The notes under the pieces: generated by a model
Seen by the model: only the letters and a program-made list of their open reading frames with translations
Told to the model about the DNA's origin: nothing
Databases searched by the model: none
Origin: an uncultured Erysipelotrichaceae bacterium
Lineage (GTDB): Bacteria; Bacillota_I; Bacilli_A; Erysipelotrichales; Erysipelotrichaceae
Direction: 5' to 3'
Length of the DNA: 58,889 nucleotides
Assembly (NCBI GenBank): GCA_900315225.1
Contig: OMYM01000134.1
Location: forward strand, 1-58,889
Shown: piece after piece, positions 48,870 to 58,889 of the stretch
How positions within the stretch are numbered: the first letter of the stretch is position 1
Layout: the number at the start of each line of letters is the position of its first letter
Position numbers and translations under genes: made by a program

Positions 48870-51077
48870 ATGAAAAACCTTGTAATTGTAGAGTCGCCTT
48901 CAAAATCAAAGACGATTGGCAAATACCTAGGAAATGACTATCTTGTTGTTTCAAGCAAGGGACACATCCGCGACCTTGCGATCAAGGGCAAGGATGGACT
49001 CGGTGTTGATGTGGAGAATGACTTCACGCCAACTTACATTGTATCCAAGGATAAAACCGACACTGTCAAGGAATTGAAGAAGTATGCACAGAACAGCAAC
49101 AATGTTTTCCTTGCTACCGACCCAGACCGCGAAGGAGAGGCGATTTCCTGGCATCTCGCACAAGAGCTAGGCCTGCCAGAAGACGCTGTGGATCGTGTCA
49201 CTTTCCATGAAATCACAAAAAACGCCGTAACCGCCGCCTTTCAGAATCCCCGCAAAATCGATATGGCCTTGGTTCATTCCCAGGAAACACGCCGCATCCT
49301 TGACCGTATCATCGGTTTCAAGCTGTCCAAGCTTTTGCATAACAAGATCCAGTCAAAGTCGGCAGGGAGGGTTCAATCGGTCGCATTGAAGCTCATTGTC
49401 GACCGCGAAAAAGAAATCAACGCATTTGTGCCCGATGAATACTGGACGCTGGATGCCCTGTTTGAAAAAGACAGCATAGAGTTCAATGCCTCGCTGGCAA
49501 AAATCAATGGAGAGAAGGCAGAGCTTCACAATGAAGAGGAAGCAATGGCAGCATACAACGCATGCCAGTCTGAATTCACCATCAGCGAGATCAAATCAGG
49601 AACAAGGAAAAGAGATCCCAAGCCTCCTTTTATCACCAGTACGCTTCAACAAGAAGCAGCCAACAAGCTTTCATTTAGTTCCAAGCGCACCATGAGCATT
49701 GCGCAGCGCCTGTATGAAGGAATCGACACGGGCAACGGAATGGAAGGCTTGATCACCTACATGAGGACAGACAGCACACGTCTTTCCAATGTTTTCATCA
49801 ATGGGGCACGCAATGCCATCCAAGAGGAATACGGAAAGGAGTACCTTGGCAGCTACAAGGTAAAGAACGATGAAAACGCTCAAGACGCACATGAAGCGAT
49901 CCGTCCGACTTCCTTGGATAATACGCCAGAAAAGCTCAAACCATATTTGACGGCAGAGCAATACCGTCTCTACAAGCTCATTTATGCCAGAGCGTTGTCT
50001 TCCTTGATGGCACCGGCGCGCTACAGCTCGCAAACCGTGACCCTGAGCCAGAATGGCTATGACTTCACCGCACAAGGAAGCGTGCTGGAATTCGATGGCT
50101 ACCTGAAGATCTACAAAGACTACGATTCCTCCAAGGACGTTGTCCTTCCTTCTTTGAAGGAAACCGAGCAGTTGCCTGCCAAGGACCTCAAGGCCAACCA
50201 ACACTTTACGGAAGCGCCCGCACGATACACCGAGGCACGCCTGATCAAGGCGCTTGAAGAAGATGGAATCGGACGCCCTTCCACCTATGCCATGATTATT
50301 GACACAATCCAGGCAAGAGGATATGTGACGCTAGACAAACCAGCCCCCACCAGCCGCACGCGAGTCTTCTTTCCAACGGAACAAGGAACATTGACCACGA
50401 ACAAGCTTGACGAGTATTTTTCCGATATCATCAATGTGACATATACTGCCTACATGGAAAAAAAGCTTGACTTGATTGCGGAAGGACATGCAAGCGAAAT
50501 CGAGACGCTGCGCAATTTCTATGATCGCTTTGTCCCTTTGCTCGACAAGGCATACGAACTCATGGAAAAGAAAGCATTGGAAAAGGTTGGGGCGCAATGT
50601 CCTGATTGCGGAGGCGATCTTGTATACCGCACGGGACGATACGGAAAATTCATTTCTTGCATTAATTTTCCAAAATGCCATTACACAAGCAAAGCAACAG
50701 ATGGCAAGGAAACGGAAAAAGCGGAGCCTACCGGAAAAATGTGTCCCGATTGCGGCCATGAGCTTCTAAAGAGAAAGTCCAGGTATGGAACATATTTCCT
50801 TGGCTGCTCAAATTTCCCGTCATGCACGTACATGGAGTCCTTGAACGGTGAAAAGATCGTTTCCAAGAAAACCAGCGTGGCAAAGAAGACAACTAAAGCC
50901 AAAAAGACAACAGCAAAAAAGACAACCACAAGAAAGAAAAAAGCAGAGTCTGAATCCGTTGCCTCTGCAGACCTTGCCGAGGCGCCAAAGAAGAAGCCCG
51001 CCGCAAGAAAGCGTACGACTGCCGCAACAACCAAAAAGACGACCACGAGAAAAAAGAAGCCGGAGGTCAGTGAATGA
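48870..51077 (+). CDS. topA: DNA topoisomerase I with a lysine/threonine-rich tail
   Basis: Relaxes negative supercoils; 735 residues. TOPRIM domain ([33 protein letters not shown]), active-site tyrosine in [14 protein letters not shown], and [13 protein letters not shown]. Two zinc ribbons follow ([21 protein letters not shown] and [22 protein letters not shown]). The last 70 residues are low complexity with [10 protein letters not shown] repeats, like a histone H1 tail. The start at 48870 gives [13 protein letters not shown]; the ATG 9 bases earlier is too close to the ribosome binding site. It overlaps trmFO by 4 bases. Confidence 0.95.
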   Translation: MKNLVIVESPSKSKTIGKYLGNDYLVVSSKGHIRDLAIKGKDGLGVDVENDFTPTYIVSKDKTDTVKELKKYAQNSNNVFLATDPDREGEAISWHLAQELGLPEDAVDRVTFHEITKNAVTAAFQNPRKIDMALVHSQETRRILDRIIGFKLSKLLHNKIQSKSAGRVQSVALKLIVDREKEINAFVPDEYWTLDALFEKDSIEFNASLAKINGEKAELHNEEEAMAAYNACQSEFTISEIKSGTRKRDPKPPFITSTLQQEAANKLSFSSKRTMSIAQRLYEGIDTGNGMEGLITYMRTDSTRLSNVFINGARNAIQEEYGKEYLGSYKVKNDENAQDAHEAIRPTSLDNTPEKLKPYLTAEQYRLYKLIYARALSSLMAPARYSSQTVTLSQNGYDFTAQGSVLEFDGYLKIYKDYDSSKDVVLPSLKETEQLPAKDLKANQHFTEAPARYTEARLIKALEEDGIGRPSTYAMIIDTIQARGYVTLDKPAPTSRTRVFFPTEQGTLTTNKLDEYFSDIINVTYTAYMEKKLDLIAEGHASEIETLRNFYDRFVPLLDKAYELMEKKALEKVGAQCPDCGGDLVYRTGRYGKFISCINFPKCHYTSKATDGKETEKAEPTGKMCPDCGHELLKRKSRYGTYFLGCSNFPSCTYMESLNGEKIVSKKTSVAKKTTKAKKTTAKKTTTRKKKAESESVASADLAEAPKKKPAARKRTTAATTKKTTTRKKKPEVSE

Positions 51078-52366
51078 ATGCATCAGTGATCGGTGCCGGA
51101 CTTGCGGGCTGCGAAGCAGCCTGGCAACTGGCGGAAAGAGGGGTTCATGTTACGCTTTATGAAATGAAGCCCCAAAAGAAAACACCCGCGCACCATAGCA
51201 ATGACTTTGCGGAACTCGTATGCTCGAATTCGCTGCGTTCCGATGCATTGACCAATGCCGTTGGTCTCTTGAAGGAAGAAATGCGACTCATTGGTTCTCT
51301 CATTATTTCCATCGCCGACAAGACCAAGGTTCCCGCTGGTTCAGCGCTAGCGGTTGACAGAGAACTTTTTGCCAAGGGCATCACTGAGAAAATCAAAAGC
51401 CACCCGATGATCGAAGTCATCGAAGCAGAAGTCGACCATATTCCCGATGAACCATGCGTCATTGCGACCGGTCCCTTGTCCTCCAATGCGATTGTTAAGG
51501 CAATTGGCGCTCTGATTGATGAAAAATACTGCTATTTCTTTGATGCTGCTGCGCCGATTGTCACGGCGGAGTCAATCGACATGACAAAGGCATACAGAAA
51601 GTCGCGCTATGACAAAGGGACGGCAGACTATATCAACTGTCCTATGACAAGGGAACAATTCGAGGAATTCTATCAGGCTGTAATCGCCGCCGAAACCGCC
51701 CAATTGCATTCCTTTGAAAAGGAAGTCTATTTTGAAGGATGCATGCCTTTCGAGGTCATGGCAAAAAGGGGACGCAATACTCTGCTGTTTGGACCGATGA
51801 AGCCGGTGGGGCTTGAGCATGAAGGCGTGCGCCCATATGCGGTCGTGCAGTTGCGCCAAGACAACGCCGAGGCAAGCCTGTATAACATCGTTGGCTTCCA
51901 AACACACCTGAAATGGGGCGAGCAGAAGAGGGTATTGCGCATGATCCCGGGGCTAGAGAATTGTGAAATCGTGCGCTATGGCGTCATGCACCAAAACACG
52001 TATATCAATTCTCCCATGTATATCCGCGAGACATACCAGTTCAAGGACAGGGACGACTTGTTTTTCGCTGGCCAAATGACGGGAGTAGAGGGATACGTTG
52101 AATCCGCTGCTTCCGGCATGCTGGCGGGGATCAACCTAGCGCATGTATTGCATGGCTCAGAGCCAATTGCGCCAGGACCCTTGACCATGATCGGAGCGAT
52201 GTCGCGCTACATCTCTAGCGCTAGTCCCGAAAACTTCCAGCCCATGAACGCCAATTTTGGCATCATGCACCTGAAGGAAAAAGTAAAGAAAAAAGAGCGC
52301 AAGGAAGCATATGCACCACAATCCCTTGCACTCCTAAAAGAATATAAGGAGCAAGGCTTGCTATGA
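51074..52366 (+). CDS. trmFO: Folate-dependent tRNA(uracil-54) methyltransferase TrmFO
   Basis: Uses methylenetetrahydrofolate and FAD to make ribothymidine 54 in tRNA; 430 residues. FAD-binding [19 protein letters not shown], catalytic-cysteine segments [23 protein letters not shown] and [15 protein letters not shown], and [18 protein letters not shown]. It is coupled to topA at 51074, and its stop overlaps the next start. Confidence 0.95.
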   Translation: MNASVIGAGLAGCEAAWQLAERGVHVTLYEMKPQKKTPAHHSNDFAELVCSNSLRSDALTNAVGLLKEEMRLIGSLIISIADKTKVPAGSALAVDRELFAKGITEKIKSHPMIEVIEAEVDHIPDEPCVIATGPLSSNAIVKAIGALIDEKYCYFFDAAAPIVTAESIDMTKAYRKSRYDKGTADYINCPMTREQFEEFYQAVIAAETAQLHSFEKEVYFEGCMPFEVMAKRGRNTLLFGPMKPVGLEHEGVRPYAVVQLRQDNAEASLYNIVGFQTHLKWGEQKRVLRMIPGLENCEIVRYGVMHQNTYINSPMYIRETYQFKDRDDLFFAGQMTGVEGYVESAASGMLAGINLAHVLHGSEPIAPGPLTMIGAMSRYISSASPENFQPMNANFGIMHLKEKVKKKERKEAYAPQSLALLKEYKEQGLL

Positions 52367-53031
52367 GCGAGATAAAACTTGAAAACGGGACGATCCTACA
52401 CTACGTAGCGCAAGGAGAGGGAAAGCCATTGCTTTTATTGCATGGAAATGGGGAAACGCATGAGATCTTCAATGCCGCAATTGCGCCATTGTCGAAACAA
52501 TACACATGCTACGCTATCGATAGCAGAGGACATGGGCTTTCTTCAATATGCACAAAGTATGACTACCGAGAGATGGCCGATGATATCCGCTTGTTCATCG
52601 AAGCGCTTGACCTCAGAAATATCGCCTTGTGCGGCTTTAGCGACGGGGGAATCATTGCGCTTCTTGTGGCAATGGGAAATCCTCGCATCCGCACCGCGAT
52701 TGCCTGCGGGGCAAATATCCGCCCAGATGGGCTTGTTCCCTGGCTTAGGCAGATGTTCTGGCTGATGGCAAAATGCAAGCCTAGCCCATTGCTAGATCTC
52801 ATGATGCATCAACCAGATATTACGCACGAGGAATTGAAGACCATCGCATGCCCGACACTGATATGCGTTGGGCAACATGATCTCATCAAGCTTTCGCACA
52901 CAAAGGAAATTGCCGACAACATCCCGCACTGTCAAATGCGAGTCCTGCCAGCTGAAAGCCATGGAAGCTATATCGTTGGAAGCACTAAAATCGCAGGCAT
53001 TGTCGCTGGGTACCTTTCTCGGATGGAATGA
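52363..53031 (+). CDS. Alpha/beta-hydrolase
   Basis: A 222-residue cytosolic hydrolase. Oxyanion [13 protein letters not shown], nucleophile elbow GFSDGG (Ser93), acid in ICVGQHDLI and catalytic His in PAESHGSY complete the triad. The cap is small. It overlaps trmFO by 4 bases and precedes the pyr promoter, so it is transcribed with topA-trmFO. Relatives include carboxylesterases and haloperoxidase-like enzymes; the substrate is unknown. Confidence 0.8.
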   Translation: MSEIKLENGTILHYVAQGEGKPLLLLHGNGETHEIFNAAIAPLSKQYTCYAIDSRGHGLSSICTKYDYREMADDIRLFIEALDLRNIALCGFSDGGIIALLVAMGNPRIRTAIACGANIRPDGLVPWLRQMFWLMAKCKPSPLLDLMMHQPDITHEELKTIACPTLICVGQHDLIKLSHTKEIADNIPHCQMRVLPAESHGSYIVGSTKIAGIVAGYLSRME

Positions 53032-53039
53032 TTTTCCGC

Positions 53040-53067
53040 TTGCATTCTATGCGGCGTATGGTATCAT
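53040..53067 (+). promoter_or_regulatory. Promoter of the pyrBCKDFE operon
   Basis: TTGCAT (53040-53045), a 16-base spacer, TATCAT (53062-53067). The leader is only about 36 nt, with no PyrR-type antiterminator or terminator fold that I can see, so PyrR attenuation at this site is unlikely. GGAGG lies before the ATG at 53110. Confidence 0.6.
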
Positions 53068-53109
53068 TTTTCGGGACTGGTCAACAGTCGCTGGAAACGG
53101 AGGGACTTT

Positions 53110-54003
53110 ATGAACAAAAATTCTCTTCTCTCAATGCGAGATCTAGCTGAATCCGATATTTTCAGCATTCTTAACGATGCTTTATTGTTTGAAACCGAAT
53201 ACAAGGATTGGCAGTTACCTGTAAACCAGGCGATGGTTGCCAATCTTTTTTTTGAAGCATCGACCCGAACGCATTATTCTTTCGAGAGCGCTGAATATCA
53301 ACTCGGCTGCAAGGTCGCTGACATTGACACAAGCGTATCCTCCATCACCAAGGGAGAAACGCTATACGACACAATCAAGACGCTCGAAGTCATTGGGTAC
53401 GACGCCGTTGTCATTCGTCATCCCGAAGATGCCTATTATGCACGACTAGAAGGCGTAGAAATCCCGGTCATCAATGCGGGGGATGGCAAGGGAGAACATC
53501 CCACGCAATGCTTGCTTGATCTCTTGACGCTTTACAAGGAATTTGGAACTCTTAAATCGCTCAAGGTAGTGATCTGTGGCGATATTGCCCATAGCCGCGT
53601 TGCCGCCTCCAACAAGCACGCCTTGGAAATGCTAGGATCAAGCGTGGCGTTTTGTGGACCAAGCGAGTGGGAAAGGGAAGGCTTCCCGTTCGTGGATTTC
53701 GATGAAGCCATCAAGAGCGCCGATGCTGTGATGATGCTGAGGATCCAAAGGGAACGCGGCGCCAAGACAACGGGAACCGATGCCGAGTATCTCAATGCCT
53801 ATGGCATGAACAAGGATCGCTACAAAATGCTACAGGATCACGCAATCTTGATGCATCCCGCCCCGGTTAACCGCGGCGTGGAGATCGATGGCGACCTGAT
53901 CGAAGCGGAAAAAAGCAGGATCTTTCCCCAGATGGCCAATGGCGTTCTGGTGCGCAAGGCGGTAATCAAGCGTGCCTTTGGCATTAAGCCCTTCAAGGAG
54001 TAG
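53110..54003 (+). CDS. pyrB: Aspartate carbamoyltransferase catalytic chain
   Basis: Condenses carbamoyl phosphate with aspartate, the first committed step of UMP synthesis; 297 residues. Carbamoyl-phosphate loop FFEASTRTHYSFESAEYQLG, SITKGETLYDTIKTLE, HPTQCLLDLLTL and MHPAPVNRGVEI are intact. There is no pyrI regulatory chain, as usual in Firmicutes. It heads the operon. Confidence 0.95.
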   Translation: MNKNSLLSMRDLAESDIFSILNDALLFETEYKDWQLPVNQAMVANLFFEASTRTHYSFESAEYQLGCKVADIDTSVSSITKGETLYDTIKTLEVIGYDAVVIRHPEDAYYARLEGVEIPVINAGDGKGEHPTQCLLDLLTLYKEFGTLKSLKVVICGDIAHSRVAASNKHALEMLGSSVAFCGPSEWEREGFPFVDFDEAIKSADAVMMLRIQRERGAKTTGTDAEYLNAYGMNKDRYKMLQDHAILMHPAPVNRGVEIDGDLIEAEKSRIFPQMANGVLVRKAVIKRAFGIKPFKE

Positions 54004-54006
54004 GTT

Positions 54007-55287
54007 ATGAAAACTTTGTTAAAAAACGGAACCGTGGCATATGGCAACGATCTCGTTGCCACGGATGTGCTGTTCGATGAATCCGGAATATTGAAAATCG
54101 AGGAAAACATCGAAGATGAAGCAGACGATGTTTTGGATTGCACAAATCTCGCAGTTCTTCCCGGGCTGATCGATGTCCATGTCCACTTGAGAGAACCAGG
54201 CTTCGAAGCCAAAGAGACGATTGAAACCGGCTCAAAAGCTGCTGCCAGGGGAGGTTTTACAACCATCATGGCAATGCCCAATGTCAACCCATATCCCGAC
54301 AACAAGGAGACAATGGAAAAATATCTGACACGCATCGCGGAAAGCAGTGTGATAAATGTCATTCCCTATGGAACAATCACATGCATGGAAAAGGGAGAAG
54401 AAGTTTCCGCCATGAAAGACATGAAGGAACTTGGCGTGCGTTGGTTCTCAGACGATGGCGTTGGCGTTGCGAACGATGAAGTCATGGAAAAGGCGATGAG
54501 AGAGGCAGCAGCACTTGACGCCCTGATCGCTTCCCATACGGAAGACATGCGCTTCCGTATCCCTGGCGCAAGCGTCCATGAAGCGCAATACGCCTATGAA
54601 CATGGCTGGATCGGCATTCCGAGCGATTGCGAAAGCTCCCAGCTTACGCGCGATCTTGCCTTGGCTCTGAAGACACAAGCACGCTACCACGGATGCCATA
54701 TTTCGGCCATGGAGAGCGTCGAAGCCTTGCGCCGTTATAAAGTCCTTGGGGCAGACATTAGCGCCGAAGTGACGGCGCACCATTTATTGCTGGAAAACAC
54801 CGATGTCATGGGACCAAACTGGAAAATGAATCCGCCTTTGCGCTCGCACGCCGACCGCATGTCGCTAATTCATGCGCTCGAAAGCGGGGTAATCGATTTC
54901 ATCGCCAGTGACCATGCGCCACACACGTTCGAAGACAAGGACAAGCCAATGGCGCAAGCCGCTTTCGGGATCGTCTCCCTAGAGACAAGCTTTGCCTTGC
55001 TCTACAGTGAATTCGTCAAGCGCACCCACCGCTGGACATTGCCACAGCTTGTCTCATGGATGAGCGAAAAGCCTGCCAAACGCTTTGGCTTCAAGGACAT
55101 TGGCGTGCTGAAGCCTTCCTACAAAGCAGATATCGTTGTCATGGATCTCATTAGCGAACGTGTCATCCACGCATCACAATTCCAATCCAAGGGAAAAAAC
55201 ACGCCTTTTGATGGCTGGACGACATGGGCTACCGTCAAGCGCACCTATGTCAATGGCAAGCTCATATACAAAGAAGGTGAGGAATGA
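54007..55287 (+). CDS. pyrC: Dihydroorotase
   Basis: A zinc amidohydrolase that cyclises carbamoyl aspartate; 426 residues. Metal ligands DVHVHLREPG near residue 58, IASHTEDMRF, AEVTAHHLLLE and the general base in FIASDHAPHTFEDK. AMPNVNPYPDN is the substrate loop. It begins 3 bases after pyrB. Confidence 0.95.
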   Translation: MKTLLKNGTVAYGNDLVATDVLFDESGILKIEENIEDEADDVLDCTNLAVLPGLIDVHVHLREPGFEAKETIETGSKAAARGGFTTIMAMPNVNPYPDNKETMEKYLTRIAESSVINVIPYGTITCMEKGEEVSAMKDMKELGVRWFSDDGVGVANDEVMEKAMREAAALDALIASHTEDMRFRIPGASVHEAQYAYEHGWIGIPSDCESSQLTRDLALALKTQARYHGCHISAMESVEALRRYKVLGADISAEVTAHHLLLENTDVMGPNWKMNPPLRSHADRMSLIHALESGVIDFIASDHAPHTFEDKDKPMAQAAFGIVSLETSFALLYSEFVKRTHRWTLPQLVSWMSEKPAKRFGFKDIGVLKPSYKADIVVMDLISERVIHASQFQSKGKNTPFDGWTTWATVKRTYVNGKLIYKEGEE

Positions 55288-55290
55288 TGC

Positions 55291-57618
<2,328 letters not shown>

Positions 57619-57622
<4 letters not shown>

Positions 57623-58284
57623 TGCAAGAATACAAGAAAGAATTCACCGATTTCATGCTTTCATGCGAAGCATTGAAATTCGGCGACTTTACCCTGAAGA
57701 GCGGCAGGAAATCCCCGTTTTTCATGAATGCGGGAGCATATGTCAATGGCAGCCAGTTGCGCCGTCTCGCTGGCTTCTACGCCGAGGCAATCCACGATGC
57801 TTTTGGCGATGACATTGATGTTCTGTTTGGACCTGCCTACAAGGGAATCCCTCTTGCCGTGGCGACTGCCATGGCGTTCAGCGAGAAATACGGGGTCGAT
57901 GTTCGCTATTGTTCAAACCGCAAGGAGGCAAAAGACCATGGGGATGCCGGCATTCTGCTTGGTTCAAAGCTTAAGGATGGCGACCGTGTCGTCATGATCG
58001 AGGATGTCACGACATCCGGCAAATCCATGGAAGAAACCGTGCCGATCGTCAAGGCGCAGGCAAATGTGCAGATTGTCGGTCTGGTCGTATCGCTCAATCG
58101 CTGCGAAAAAGGAAAAGGGGGCAAAAGCGCGCTGAAAGAAGTCAGCGAAACATATGGCTTTCCAGCCATCGCCATCGTAGACATGCCTGAAGTCGTACAG
58201 ATCATGCAGGAAAAGAATCTCCTTGACGACAACATGCTTGCATCAATCCGCGCATATTACGAAAAATACGGCGCAAAAGAATAA
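57619..58284 (+). CDS. pyrE: Orotate phosphoribosyltransferase
   Basis: Adds phosphoribose to orotate; 221 residues. FGDFTLKSGRKSPFFMNAG, GPAYKGIPLAVATA, the flexible loop SNRKEAKDHGDAG and the PRPP motif VVMIEDVTTSGKSMEE. It is the last gene of the pyr operon; carAB and pyrR are not in the window. Confidence 0.95.
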
Positions 58285-58290
58285 AATCCA

Positions 58291-58319
58291 TTGAACTGCG
58301 CAAGCCGATGTGTTATGAT
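58291..58319 (+). promoter_or_regulatory. Promoter of rpsB, nested in the pyr terminator
   Basis: TTGAAC (58291-58296), a 17-base spacer, TATGAT (58314-58319). The -10 box is in the hairpin loop and left arm boundary. New transcripts would start near 58326, inside the right arm, so they could not form the terminator. Confidence 0.65.
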
Positions 58320-58334
58320 GCACATCGGCTTCTT
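58303..58334 (+). terminator. Terminator of the pyr operon
   Basis: AGCCGATGTG (58303-58312) pairs perfectly with CACATCGGCT (58321-58330) around an 8-base loop, then TCTTC. The T-run is poor. The loop contains the -10 box of the next promoter. Confidence 0.7.
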
Positions 58335-58388
58335 CATTGATGTCGTTTTATTCATGGAGAGCTAATACTCACACAGTGGATTCACTTT

Positions 58389-58423
58389 CCCGTGCATGTG
58401 TGCCGCAGACCCAGCGGCACGGG
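58389..58423 (+). promoter_or_regulatory. Structured leader element upstream of rpsB
   Basis: In the 150-nt rpsB leader, CCCGT (58389-58393) pairs with ACGGG (58419-58423) and GCCGC (58402-58406) with GCGGC (58414-58418), with an 8-base bulge on the 5' side. No T-run follows. It is a candidate autoregulatory site for S2. The rest of the 58285-58479 gap holds only the terminator/promoter described here and the ribosome binding region (GCGAGGT). Confidence 0.5.
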
Positions 58424-58479
58424 TGTTGATTGTGTTGGAAACTGTGGCGGAAAACAACGGAAAGCGAGGTAAATTGATA

Positions 58480-58889
58480 ATGGCTGTTGTTTCAATGAGA
58501 AAAATGTTGGAGAATGGTGTTCATTTCGGACATCAGACACGCAAATGGAATCCTAGGATGAAGCAGTTTATCTATACTGCCAAGAACGGTGTCTACATCA
58601 TCGACCTAGAGAAGACAAGGGAACAGCTTGAAAAGGCGTATGCCGAGATCAAGAAAATCACCGAGGACGGCGGAAAGATCCTCTTCGTCGGCACAAAGAA
58701 GCAGGCGCAGGCCACCATCCTTGAGGAAGCACTCCGTTCAGGTTGCTTCTATGTCAACCAGAGATGGCTCGGCGGAACATTGACAAACTTCCGTACAATC
58801 CAAAGATCCATCAAGAGACTTCTTGAAATCGAAGAGATGGAGACAAGCGGACAGATCAGCGTCTACACAAAGAAAGAACAAGCAAACCT
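58480..58889 (+). CDS. rpsB: 30S ribosomal protein S2, 3' end missing
   Basis: Ribosomal protein uS2, cut by the window edge after 136 of about 250 codons. [46 protein letters not shown] and [11 protein letters not shown], then [13 protein letters not shown], are diagnostic. The start at 58480 is preceded by GCGAGGT. Confidence 0.96.
   Translation, partial: MAVVSMRKMLENGVHFGHQTRKWNPRMKQFIYTAKNGVYIIDLEKTREQLEKAYAEIKKITEDGGKILFVGTKKQAQATILEEALRSGCFYVNQRWLGGTLTNFRTIQRSIKRLLEIEEMETSGQISVYTKKEQAN

Noticed and set aside
53068-53109. PyrR-type attenuator in the pyr leader
   Set aside because: The leader is about 36 nt and holds no antiterminator/terminator pair.

Overview
The window is a 58.9 kb piece of a low-to-mid GC Bacillota (Firmicutes) chromosome. 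It is compact, mostly coded on the + strand, and holds many conserved Firmicutes neighbourhoods: parE-parC, yqeH-yhbY-yqeK-rsfS, dnaD-nth, recU-ponA facing gpsB-rnpB, pgsA-recA, rny-ymdB-miaB, ffh-rpsP-khpA-rimM-trmD, rplS-lepB-rbgA-rnhB-dprA-topA-trmFO, a pyr operon, and rpsB cut by the right edge. RecU, GpsB, RNase Y, an RNase J2-like protein, ParE/ParC and TrmFO together point to Bacillota. An Erysipelotrichia-like lineage is my best guess, from general resemblance only. I saw no tRNA, rRNA, CRISPR array, insertion sequence or prophage.

Layout. 1-7.4 kb: an Hsp70 of the HscC/DnaK-like type, a J-domain protein with an altered HPD motif, and a 1501-residue SF1 helicase with a C-terminal Vsr/DUF559-like nuclease domain under its own promoter. 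7.4-12.8 kb: an esterase (minus strand) and topoisomerase IV. 12.9-15.4 kb: ribosome-assembly genes (yqeH, yhbY, rsfS) with a YqeK-type HD hydrolase that carries a worn-down NadD-like N-terminus. 15.4-17.3 kb: a membrane-anchored thioredoxin-like protein diverging from dnaD-nth. 17.3-19.8 kb: a tightly overlapping four-gene operon (TetR regulator, RibD-like reductase, short pyruvate-kinase-like protein, 58-residue protein). 19.8-25.7 kb: cell wall genes (L,D-transpeptidase, PBP1A, gpsB) with recU and RNase P RNA. 25.7-36.5 kb: pgsA-like, recA, PAP2 phosphatase, rny, ymdB, ferredoxin, miaB, rnjB-like, ftsK. 36.6-40.6 kb: a small Cys-rich protein, an SSB-like protein and the ffh-trmD block. 40.6-45.4 kb: an accessory stretch (zinc-ribbon membrane protein, DUF1836, hemolysin III, pyrimidine phosphorylase, unknown protein, ComB). 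45.5-53.0 kb: rplS to trmFO plus a hydrolase. 53.1-58.3 kb: pyrBCKDFE. 58.5 kb to the end: rpsB.

Two themes stand out. First, several proteins keep a family fold and conserved locus but have lost family-defining active-site residues: the PgsA-like protein next to recA (all four CDP-alcohol phosphotransferase aspartates gone), the RNase J-like protein (most metal ligands gone), the NadD-like part of the YqeK protein (no HxGH), the thioredoxin-like protein (SxxC) and the J-protein (HAPE for HPD). Second, intergenic regions are short and layered: promoters sit within the preceding terminator hairpin (rpsB, PAP2), -10 boxes lie directly against start codons (miaB, DUF1836: possible leaderless mRNAs), and inverted repeats overlap promoters (rpsP, comB and its divergent neighbour). 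The best candidates for undescribed biology are the TetR/RibD-like/short pyruvate kinase/58-aa operon and the pseudoenzymes at conserved loci. All functional statements are inferred from sequence motifs and context read by eye; no database search was run.
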